Shown: piece by piece, positions 25,186-32,231 of the stretch
Layout: each line of letters opens with the position of its first letter
Numbering within the stretch: position 1 is the stretch's first letter
NCBI GenBank assembly: GCA_017557785.1
Contig: JAFYYA010000025.1
Coordinates: 1 to 36,504 of the forward strand
Source: Salinivirgaceae bacterium
GTDB taxonomy: Bacteria > Bacteroidota > Bacteroidia > Bacteroidales > SZUA-534
DNA length: 36,504 nt
Direction of reading: 5' to 3'
Notes under the pieces: generated by a model
Databases searched by the model: none
What the model saw: the letters and a program-made list of their open reading frames with translations, nothing else
Told to the model about the DNA's origin: nothing
Made by a program: the position numbers and the translations under genes

Positions 25186-26097
25186 ATGAAAACACTAAAA
25201 GCATTTCTTTCCTGCGCCTTAATGGCGACTACGATTATCGCCTGCGATAAAAACAACGACAATACAGACGACTCACATCTGAAAGACCTTCCTGAAAATA
25301 TTCAGGGTGACTTTTCCTCCCGCTACCCTGATGCGAAAGTCGACGGCTTCTGTTTGTTTGGTGATTCGTTAAATATGGCCGAAATCGACTTTTATGACAA
25401 AGACGGGCTTTCGAACATGGCATACTATAAAGATGGCAAGTGGCTGTCGAACAGAAAAAACATAACTCTTGAAGCGGATTCAGATTTGATACCGGGAAAA
25501 GTCTATGACACATTTGCAAAACTTGGAATACCGAAAGCGCAAATTATTGAGCACCTTTTCGAAGATGCAAAAAGTGGCATTGAGCAGAAGCAATACCAAT
25601 TTGCTTTCGTAGGTACATACAACTTCGGCACGGGTGACATAAATAACTACGCCAACAATATAATTATAGCCGAAGACGGCACTCTGCTATCGCACAACGA
25701 CTATCAGCTTTGTGACCCGGTAAAGATTGTTCCCTATGTTCACACTGATTTTATTCAATTTGCGCAAAGCAAATATCCCGAAGCTAAAATCCTTGGCTCG
25801 ACTTACGACGGAAGGAATGTGGTTGTGTTCATCAGCCACGAGAAAATTGTTAAGCACGTGGTCATTTATAAAGATGACAACAACAAATTATCATGGGTGA
25901 AAACATGGTATCCGCTCGACATCAACACCAATTTGCCTGAATCGGCGATTGAAGACAAAAATGATTATCTGTCGCAGCACCCCGATGCAAAACTGACTGC
26001 AATACGGCATGAAGAAGATGCAACGGGTGCGTATTACTGCTTTACTTTCTACCTGACAATTGACAGCGGGGAAATAATCAGTTCGAAAATCGAATAA
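25186..26097 (+). CDS. PepSY-like (DUF2874-type) lipoprotein, 303 aa
   Basis: A lipoprotein: the signal peptide ends in IIAC (Cys near residue 20) and is followed by DKNNDNTDD, an acid/Asn-rich stretch compatible with surface export. The mature part holds about three diverged PepSY-like units, each with an F-x5-YPDAK-type helix end followed by beta strands: FSSRYPDAKVDGF, FAQSKYPEAKILGSTYDG and YLSQHPDAKLTAIRHEED. The Bacteroidota PepSY-like family is usually shorter, with one or two units. Such proteins are common as exported proteins of unknown role; the family name 'beta-lactamase-inhibitor-like' refers to fold only. It is a single gene between the tRNA and a terminator. Confidence 0.75.
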   Translation: MKTLKAFLSCALMATTIIACDKNNDNTDDSHLKDLPENIQGDFSSRYPDAKVDGFCLFGDSLNMAEIDFYDKDGLSNMAYYKDGKWLSNRKNITLEADSDLIPGKVYDTFAKLGIPKAQIIEHLFEDAKSGIEQKQYQFAFVGTYNFGTGDINNYANNIIIAEDGTLLSHNDYQLCDPVKIVPYVHTDFIQFAQSKYPEAKILGSTYDGRNVVVFISHEKIVKHVVIYKDDNNKLSWVKTWYPLDINTNLPESAIEDKNDYLSQHPDAKLTAIRHEEDATGAYYCFTFYLTIDSGEIISSKIE

Positions 26098-26120
26098 TCA
26101 CACCCCGATAATTAAAACAC

Positions 26121-26157
26121 AAAGGCCGGGACCCACAGCGGGATTCCGGCCTTTGCC
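26121..26157 (+). terminator. Bidirectional terminator between converging genes
   Basis: AAAGGCCGG (26121-26129) and CCGGCCTTT (26146-26154) form a 9-bp stem with an inner CCC/GGG pairing. It lies between the ends of the PepSY-like gene and the minus-strand fibre gene and could serve both. Confidence 0.75.
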
Positions 26158-26175
26158 TTCTTATGAAACGATTTT

Positions 26176-29100
26176 CTATCTCTTCATCAGTTCTTCAACC
26201 ATACGCTTCAACTCTTCCACTTCTTTCTGCAGTTCGTCTTTCTCTGCTTTCAACTCTTTCACAGCTTCAATCAGCACCGGTGTAAGGTTTTCGTATTTAA
26301 CTGCCTTGAAGCCTTCGTTGTCAGTAACAACCAGTTCCGGCAAAACTTCTTCAACTTCCTGTGCAATGACGCCAATCTGCTTTTCATCGCTGAAGCCATA
26401 GCTCATGTTTTTCACATCCTTGCCTTTGGCGGCAGCCATCTCTGCCTTGTTCTTCCAGTAGAATGTCACGCCACGAAGTTTCAGCACCTTGTCCAAAGCG
26501 CCGTCAAGTGACTCAACATCTTTTTTCAGGCGCATATCAGATGAGCTGCAAGAGCCAGTATAGGTAATGCTGCCATTGACGGTCATGTTGCCGTTCTTTG
26601 AGACAATCAAAGCATCGCTTTTTGAATCTTCAGACTGGCCGTTGCCAATCACAAACAGATTGTCACTTTCCCACCACGAATCCGGATTATTCTGGTCGCG
26701 GCTGGTATTGAATGAGCCTATTGCCACTTCGCCAAAAGAATATGCAGTTGAATAATTACCCAAAGCAATAGAATTGCGTCCGATGGCAGTTGCATTATAA
26801 CCCAGCGCAACAGAGTTTTCGCCGCTGGCGGTTGTGCTGCATCCAAGAGATGTTGAATGCTGACCGCTGGTTGCATTGTAGCCCAAAGCAACCGATGCTT
26901 CGCCGCTGGCGGTTGTTCCGCAACCTAAAGCCATAGAATTGCCACCAGTAGCCGTTGCATGATAACCCATAGCGGTAGAGTAATCGCCATTGACATTAGA
27001 GAATGCACCCAAAGCCAGAGAATTCTTTTTGCTGGCCAATGCTTTATAACCCAGAGCGGCGGCACCTACTCCTGCGGACGTCGCCCAATCGCCAATTGCA
27101 AAAGCACTGTCAGCAGATGCTGTGGCACCAACTCCAAAAGCATAGCTGGCGACGCCTTTCGCCTGTGCGAATTTTCCGAAAGTAAATGCGTCTTCGCCAA
27201 CATTTTCTGCGTCTTTAGAACCGCCGACCATAAAGGTATTCTTGTCGGGATACCAGTTCATGCGGCTTTCGGTGTTAACGGTTATGGCATCTTTGCGCAA
27301 GTCGATATTGAAATCATCAACATAGAATTTAGTACTGTCTGGATTGACAGTCATATATGCTGATTCTTTGCCTTTGGTTGCATCGCGACCGGTAATGAGG
27401 AAACCCCTACGCTTGATTTTCGAAGCATCATTGTCAAATTTTATTTGCGTACCGTCGGTAGCAACTTTCATGTAATCGGTGGTTTCTCCATCCTTTGTTG
27501 CTGTGCGGCCTGTTACCACGAATCCGCTGCGGCGGGCTTTATCGCTGCTATCAAGTTCGTCATCAACAAACACTTTGGTTCCCTCGTCGTTCACAGTGAA
27601 ATAGTTGGTTGGTTGGCCGCCCTTGGTGGCATCGCGGCCGGTGATGAGGAAGCCGCTGCGTTTGATTTTGTCACCGTCATTGTCATCGACAAACACTTTG
27701 GTTCCCTCGTCGTTCACAGTGAAATAGTTGGTTGGCTGGCCGCCCTTGGTGGCATCGCGGCCGGTGATGAGGAAGCCGCGGCGTTTGATTTTGTCACCGT
27801 CATTGTCATCGACAAACACCTGCGTGCCACTACCGTCAACCGAAAGGAAATCGGTGCTTTCGCCTTCCTTGGTGGCGTCGCGGCCAGTAATAAGGAAGCC
27901 GCGGCGGCGTATCTTGCTGCCGTCAGCATTGGGGTCGACAAACACTTTGGTTCCCTCGTCGTTCACAGTGAAATAGTTGGTTGGCTGGCCGCCCTTGGTG
28001 GCATCGCGGCCGGTGATGATGAAGCCGCGGCGTTTGATTTTATCGCCGCCATCTTTGTCATCAACAAACACTTGTGTGCCATCACCGTCAATCGCAAGCA
28101 AATTGGCTGTTTCACCTTCTTTGGTTGCTGTACGGCCTGTTACCCGGAATCCACTGCGACGCGCCTTGGCATCATCGTCATCAACAAACACTTGAGTTCC
28201 CTTGCCATCGACTGCCAAGTAATCAACGCTTTCTCCATCTTTAGTAGCATCACGGCCTGTGATAAGGAAACCGCTGCGTTTATGGACGCCGATAGCTTTG
28301 TCGCCATTATCTTCTCCATCGACAAAGACTTTTGTACCTTCGTCGTTTACAGTGAAATAGTTGTTCTGGTTGCCCTCTTTTGTGGCAACACGGCCAGTGA
28401 TGAGGAAGCCGCTACGGGCAGCCTTGGTTGCGTCATCATCAACAAACACTTTCGTACCCTCGTCACCTTTGATTGAGAGGAAGTCGGCGTTCTCGCCCTT
28501 GGTTGCCACACGGCCTGTTACCAAGAAACCGCTACGTGCAGCCTTCGAATCGTCGTTGTCGACAAACACCTTTGTACCCTCATCGCCTTTGATTGAGAGG
28601 AAGTCGTTATTGGCACCGTCTTTGGTTGCCACGCGGCCTGTTACCAGGAAACCGCTGCGGGCTGCCTTCGAGTCATCGTTGTCAACGTAAACCTGTGTAC
28701 CGTCGCCGTTTACGGCAAAGTAGTCTTTCGGCTGGCCGTCTTTGGTCGCAACGCGGCCAGTTACCAAGAATCCGCTGCGGGCTGCCTTGCTGTTGTCGTC
28801 GTCAACATAGACGCGCACACCGTCGGGATATACGGCAAACACCACGTTCCCGTCTTTGTCTTTCACTTCAAAGAGTGCGTCATCAGAACCGCTAGGGTTG
28901 ACTGTGCCAACTGCCTGCGCACTGCTGCCGCTACGAGCTGCGTAGAGAGCCACTGGTACGGCTTGAATCTTTGTCGCACCAAAATCAGCGTAGTTGGTGC
29001 CGCCTTTCACATCAATTGAGATGTGCAGCCATGCCGACTTGGTCCAATCGACATTTTTAAGTTTTGTGCCATCCATCGGTGTACCGCGACCAACAGTCAC

Positions 29101-29328
29101 ACTCAGCACGCCAAACTCGTTGGTTGTTGCGGTTTGAACTTCCTTATACATGACGTTGGTTCCAGCACTGTCGGCTATTGTAAGAATCAAGCCAACTTTT
29201 TGCGTTTTAACTAAGTCGCCATTCGGGTTTCGTATCACTGCCTGGTACGAGAATCCGTCAGTTTGTGCCACTGCCGACATTATGGCCACAGTGGCAGCAA
29301 TTGTCAAAAAAATACTCTTTAGTCTCAT
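26176..29328 (-). CDS. Repeat-rich fibre-like surface protein with YadA-head-type repeats and S74 intramolecular chaperone, 1050 aa
   Basis: A signal peptide (to about residue 21, AVAQ) is followed by an N-terminal domain common in Bacteroidota fibre proteins (TDGFSYQAVIRNPNGDLVK to about residue 140). Next, at about 165-655, come twelve tandem units of about 41 aa, each built on RxGF(L/V)(V/I)TGRxATK, a short linker, and a DGTQVFVDDxD strand. Residues about 705-875 hold head repeats of the trimeric-autotransporter type (SYAFGVGATASADSAFAIGD, NSMALGCGTTASGEASVALG). Residues about 929-1024 match the peptidase S74/intramolecular chaperone domain (SSDMRLKKDVESLDGALDKV, then KQIGVIAQEVEEVLPELV). 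A heptad coiled coil ends the protein. In phage tail spikes this domain trimerises the fibre and cuts itself off. No T9SS sorting domain is present. Monocistronic. Confidence 0.88.
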   Translation of the reverse strand: MRLKSIFLTIAATVAIMSAVAQTDGFSYQAVIRNPNGDLVKTQKVGLILTIADSAGTNVMYKEVQTATTNEFGVLSVTVGRGTPMDGTKLKNVDWTKSAWLHISIDVKGGTNYADFGATKIQAVPVALYAARSGSSAQAVGTVNPSGSDDALFEVKDKDGNVVFAVYPDGVRVYVDDDNSKAARSGFLVTGRVATKDGQPKDYFAVNGDGTQVYVDNDDSKAARSGFLVTGRVATKDGANNDFLSIKGDEGTKVFVDNDDSKAARSGFLVTGRVATKGENADFLSIKGDEGTKVFVDDDATKAARSGFLITGRVATKEGNQNNYFTVNDEGTKVFVDGEDNGDKAIGVHKRSGFLITGRDATKDGESVDYLAVDGKGTQVFVDDDDAKARRSGFRVTGRTATKEGETANLLAIDGDGTQVFVDDKDGGDKIKRRGFIITGRDATKGGQPTNYFTVNDEGTKVFVDPNADGSKIRRRGFLITGRDATKEGESTDFLSVDGSGTQVFVDDNDGDKIKRRGFLITGRDATKGGQPTNYFTVNDEGTKVFVDDNDGDKIKRSGFLITGRDATKGGQPTNYFTVNDEGTKVFVDDELDSSDKARRSGFVVTGRTATKDGETTDYMKVATDGTQIKFDNDASKIKRRGFLITGRDATKGKESAYMTVNPDSTKFYVDDFNIDLRKDAITVNTESRMNWYPDKNTFMVGGSKDAENVGEDAFTFGKFAQAKGVASYAFGVGATASADSAFAIGDWATSAGVGAAALGYKALASKKNSLALGAFSNVNGDYSTAMGYHATATGGNSMALGCGTTASGEASVALGYNATSGQHSTSLGCSTTASGENSVALGYNATAIGRNSIALGNYSTAYSFGEVAIGSFNTSRDQNNPDSWWESDNLFVIGNGQSEDSKSDALIVSKNGNMTVNGSITYTGSCSSSDMRLKKDVESLDGALDKVLKLRGVTFYWKNKAEMAAAKGKDVKNMSYGFSDEKQIGVIAQEVEEVLPELVVTDNEGFKAVKYENLTPVLIEAVKELKAEKDELQKEVEELKRMVEELMKR
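27350..28850 (-). repeat. Array of twelve ~120-bp coding repeats
   Basis: The array encodes the twelve RxGFxxTGRxATK units. Units at 27571-27693 and 27694-27816 are both 123 bp and differ at about two positions. A third near-copy begins at 27943. Units towards the N-terminus (28400-28850) form another subfamily (SIKGDEGTKVF). The pattern points to recent unit duplication or gene conversion. Confidence 0.85.
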
Positions 29329-29394
29329 TGATTAAAGTTATTAGTGGTTAATAATAAATATATGATTCAAATTAAGGCATTTGCCATACGAGTT

Positions 29395-29402
29395 CAAAAG
29401 TA
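29395..29402 (-). promoter_or_regulatory. Promoter -7 box of the fibre protein gene
   Basis: TACTTTTG on the minus strand matches TAnnTTTG and lies 66 nt before the start codon. A TTG about 20 nt upstream could be the -33 element. Confidence 0.55.
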
Positions 29403-29504
29403 CAAAATGTTTATTATAGAAACAAGAATGACTTAACAAACATCATAATTTTACATTAAATAATACCGTCATCGCCAATCGTCAACTTTTTTTCGAATAA
29501 CTAT

Positions 29505-29533
29505 TTTGACTTAACAAATAAACTCTACATTTG
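29505..29533 (+). promoter_or_regulatory. Promoter of the CoA-transferase gene
   Basis: TTTG at 29505-29508 and TACATTTG at 29526-29533 form a -33/-7 pair with 17-nt spacing. The upstream in-frame TTG (29531) falls inside the -7 box, so translation must begin later, at the ATG at 29567. Confidence 0.65.
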
Positions 29534-29566
29534 CGCACAAAATATTTGAATAATAATTCACGTAAA

Positions 29567-30877
29567 ATGTATAATAATACAAAAATTAATTTCGTTTCAG
29601 CCGCCGAAGCGGTTAAGGTCGTCAAATCGGGTGACCATGTTCATTTGAGTGCCATTGGCAATGCACCTCAGGTGTTGATTAAGGCATTGTGCGACCGCGG
29701 ACGAGCCGGTGAGTTGAAAAACGTTCATATCCATCACTTTCACACCGAAGGCGAAGCGCCCTACTCTGCTCCGGAGTTTGAAGGCGTGTTCCAGCACGAT
29801 GGTTTCTTTGTTGGCGCCAACACCCGCAAGAACGTTCAGGCCGGGTATGCCGACTATATTCCCGTATTCCTTGGCGAAGCCGCACGGCTCTACCGCGAAG
29901 GCTATCTGCCCTGCAACGTGGCAATGATTCAGGTGTGCCCGCCCGACGAGCACGGATATGTTTCGCTCGGCGCATCGGTCGATGCCTGCCTGGCAGCAAT
30001 GGAAGTGGCCGAATACGTGATTGCCGTTGTCAATAAAAACGCACCGCGCGCCTTCGGTCAGGCAATGATTCACATGAGCCGCATAAATATTTTTGTTCAG
30101 GACGACTCGCCGCTCATTGAGAAATTCTACGAAGAGCCAAGCGAGACCGACCTTGCCATTGGCCGCCACTGCGCCGAGCTGATTGACGACGGCGCCTGCC
30201 TGCAGCTGGGCATTGGCTCGCTGCCGAACGCCACTCTGGCCTGCCTTGGCAACCACAAAAACCTCGGCATACACACCGAAATGTTTGCCGACGGCGTGCT
30301 GCGACTGGTTGAGAAGGGCGTAATCACTGGCGCAAACAAGGCTCTCGACCGCGGCAAGATTGTTTCGACATTCCTGCTCGGAACAAACAACGTTTACAAG
30401 TTTGTGGACAACAACCCGCAGGTGCTGATGCAAGACGTGGCCTACACCAACGACCCGTTCATCATTGCGCAGCAGCCAAAAATGACGGCAATCAACTCAG
30501 CCATCGAAATTGACCTGACCGGCCAGGTCTGCGCCGACTCAATCGGCACAAAGCAGTTCTCGGGCGCTGGTGGACAAATCGATTTCATCTACGGTGCTTC
30601 GCGGTCAAAAGGCGGCAAGGCCATCATTGCCATGCCATCGATGACCAAAAAGGGCGTGAGCAAGATTGTGCCAACTCTGACTCCAGGGGCAAGCGTAGTC
30701 ACCACACGCTTCCACATCCACTGGTTTGTGACCGAGTTTGGCGCCGTTAACCTCTATGGCCGCACCATGCAGGAGCGTGCAAAACTGATTACCAGTGTTG
30801 CCCACCCGAGCGTGCAGGAAGATTTGGACCGTGCGGCATTTGAGCGCTTCGGCCCGCACTTCCACTTTGGTAAGTGA
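29567..30877 (+). CDS. Acetyl-CoA hydrolase/transferase family protein (4-hydroxybutyrate or butyryl-CoA:acetate CoA-transferase type)
   Basis: A cytoplasmic CoA-transferase of 436 aa. The N-terminal half (AAEAVKVVKSGDHVHLSAIGNAP, HHFHTEGEAPY) and the C-terminal half carry the usual two-domain fold. The presumed catalytic Glu lies in GIHTEMFADGV, the position that forms the glutamyl-CoA thioester in 4-hydroxybutyrate and butyryl-CoA:acetate CoA-transferases. GIGSLPNATLACLG and SGAGGQIDFIYGASRSKGGK are family glycine loops, and FGAVNLYGRTMQERAKLI closes the protein. The likely role is moving CoA between acetate and a four-carbon or similar acid in fermentation. Substrate cannot be fixed from sequence, and no butyrate or succinate pathway genes are adjacent. 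Confidence 0.88.
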   Translation: MYNNTKINFVSAAEAVKVVKSGDHVHLSAIGNAPQVLIKALCDRGRAGELKNVHIHHFHTEGEAPYSAPEFEGVFQHDGFFVGANTRKNVQAGYADYIPVFLGEAARLYREGYLPCNVAMIQVCPPDEHGYVSLGASVDACLAAMEVAEYVIAVVNKNAPRAFGQAMIHMSRINIFVQDDSPLIEKFYEEPSETDLAIGRHCAELIDDGACLQLGIGSLPNATLACLGNHKNLGIHTEMFADGVLRLVEKGVITGANKALDRGKIVSTFLLGTNNVYKFVDNNPQVLMQDVAYTNDPFIIAQQPKMTAINSAIEIDLTGQVCADSIGTKQFSGAGGQIDFIYGASRSKGGKAIIAMPSMTKKGVSKIVPTLTPGASVVTTRFHIHWFVTEFGAVNLYGRTMQERAKLITSVAHPSVQEDLDRAAFERFGPHFHFGK

Positions 30878-30885
30878 TTAAATCC

Positions 30886-30899
30886 CCGATAGCTATCGG
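30886..30899. repeat. Perfect 14-bp palindrome CCGATAGCTATCGG
   Basis: A complete palindrome with no loop begins 9 nt after the CoA-transferase stop codon. There is no T-run. It may be a dispersed intergenic palindrome or a dimeric protein-binding site. Only one copy was noticed in the window. Confidence 0.6.
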
Positions 30900-30925
30900 A
30901 ATAAATATGACTAGAATTAACACAT

Positions 30926-30956
30926 AAAAAAGAGCCGCAAATTGCGGCTCTTTGAG
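30926..30956 (-). terminator. Intrinsic terminator of the surface-protein operon
   Basis: On the minus strand AAAGAGCCGC and GCGGCTCTTT form a 10-bp stem around a short AATTT-type loop and run into TTTTTATG. It follows the lipoprotein stop codon by about 14 nt and could also act for the plus-strand CoA-transferase. Confidence 0.88.
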
Positions 30957-30969
30957 TTTATACGTTTAC

Positions 30970-31659
30970 TTAGATTTTTATGTAAATGGTTTCCCATTCC
31001 GACCATTCGCCATCGTTGTCGCATACGCGGAACTCAATGGTGGCCAAGCCCTTCTCTTTGAAAATGTAATTAATCTTGCTGAGTGGCGTGACAACCGAGT
31101 AAACAATATCCGACGGACTGGTGATTTTGTACTCGTACTGCTCAATTCCGCCACCTTTGTTTGCGTCGGTATCATAAGATTGACTCAAGTCGATTTCCGC
31201 TTCAGTGTCGCTCAAATTCTTAATCAGTTTGGCGCTACCTTTAGCAACAGGCTTAGTGTTATAGAAGGCCAACAGCTGGAAAGACAATTCCGAACTTTTA
31301 CCGTAGATGTCTGTCGCCGTAATGGTTCCATTAACAGTACCAATATTTGCGACTGTGATTTTCAGCACGCTGTCGGCCAATTCGCAATCAAAGACACCAG
31401 TCGTGTCGGCCAAGGCCAAAACGGGTGCCTTGACATGAACATCGTGGCAGCGGAATCCGTAACTCTGCAAGTGGCTGATTTTAACCGAATCTGTCAAGAC
31501 GGTTAGGTGAAGGTCGCTGACATTGGCCGTCCACTCAAACAGCGGCGCGTCATCAATTTCATAGAAATAATCTTCGCGATGGCAGCTGCTTGCGGCAACC
31601 ATAAAAGCAAGACCACACAGCAGCGATATTCTTCTTATTTTAAAATTATTAGCATTCAT
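30970..31659 (-). CDS. Lipoprotein with PKD-like C-terminal domain, 229 aa
   Basis: The signal peptide ends in the lipobox AASSC (Cys near residue 26), followed by HREDYFYEIDD, an acidic stretch that could favour surface export. Two beta-rich halves are visible. The first (about 40-125) contains DSVKISHLQSYGF and ITATDIYGKSSELSFQLL. The second (about 130-229) has PKD/cadherin-like features: TKPVAKGSAKL, the Asp-rich IDLSQSYDTDANKGG, and a final FRVCDNDGEWSEWETIYIKI. The start is 2 nt from the end of the TraO-like gene, so the two are co-translated. I do not recognise a named family. It may be the lipid-anchored partner of the small outer-membrane protein and the giant secreted protein upstream. 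Confidence 0.75.
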   Translation of the reverse strand: MNANNFKIRRISLLCGLAFMVAASSCHREDYFYEIDDAPLFEWTANVSDLHLTVLTDSVKISHLQSYGFRCHDVHVKAPVLALADTTGVFDCELADSVLKITVANIGTVNGTITATDIYGKSSELSFQLLAFYNTKPVAKGSAKLIKNLSDTEAEIDLSQSYDTDANKGGGIEQYEYKITSPSDIVYSVVTPLSKINYIFKEKGLATIEFRVCDNDGEWSEWETIYIKI

Positions 31660-31661
31660 GT

Positions 31662-32219
31662 TTAATTGAATTTTCGATTGTTTTTAGGTTTAAAATCCAA
31701 CAGCCAGCTGCCGCCCAAGGTCAGCTGCGGAACAAATTTGTCGATTTTTCCAAAACCGGCGCGTTCCTTGGCTTCGAACCAGACAGTCCATTGATAATTA
31801 ATAAAATACTTGCATTTGCAGCCAAGCTCGCCAAGGCACATGAACGATGTTTTTTCGACATCTTCGACTTTGCTTTTCATGTGGTCGAGACCGATTTGGA
31901 CACCCGCAACACCATCAACATAAAACTTGTCGTTACAATTGCAGAAATTATAACACAGCTGATTGTCAATAGCATAACGCATAAAATCTGTGAATCCCTT
32001 CGATCCGCCGCTAATGTTCAGGCGCGAATCGAGACTGACTTTCTCGTTAAACCAATAAGAGTCGCCGATTGTGCCACCATAAGAGTGGTCCGACATGAAG
32101 AATCCCGCATTAAGCGTAATTGCACCTTTAATGTGATTGCGCAATGGGTGCGCGCTCAATCCGCTGACACTAACCCCAAGCAGAATGGTCAGCAATGGTT
32201 TTAATATTCCTTTAATCAT
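31662..32219 (-). CDS. Small outer-membrane-type protein resembling conjugal transfer TraO, 185 aa
   Basis: A signal peptide (to about residue 23, LSAHP) precedes a beta-rich chain that looks like a small outer-membrane barrel: KGAITLNAGFFMSDHSYGG, CYNFCNCNDKFYVDGVAGV, ELGCKCKYFINYQWTVWFEA and LTLGGSWLLDF. The order (ligand-free N-terminal strands, a tyrosine-rich middle, an 'ARER'-like KERAGFG, and a last strand) resembles TraO of Bacteroides conjugative transposons, but no other transfer gene is present. It carries several cysteines in C-x-C pairs, unusual for a barrel. It lies 12 nt after the giant T9SS gene and 2 nt before the lipoprotein gene. The TraO relation is a judgement by eye. Confidence 0.6.
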   Translation of the reverse strand: MIKGILKPLLTILLGVSVSGLSAHPLRNHIKGAITLNAGFFMSDHSYGGTIGDSYWFNEKVSLDSRLNISGGSKGFTDFMRYAIDNQLCYNFCNCNDKFYVDGVAGVQIGLDHMKSKVEDVEKTSFMCLGELGCKCKYFINYQWTVWFEAKERAGFGKIDKFVPQLTLGGSWLLDFKPKNNRKFN

Positions 32220-32231
32220 AAGTCCGATCCG

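Noticed and set aside
27445-28476. 343-codon plus-strand frame antisense to the fibre protein repeats
   Set aside because: Its openness follows from the periodic repeat structure of the sense gene. It has no promoter, and the protein is itself just a repeat pattern mirroring the sense units.
29597-30433. 278-codon minus-strand frame opposite the CoA-transferase
   Set aside because: Antisense shadow; the plus-strand gene has a full family match and a promoter.
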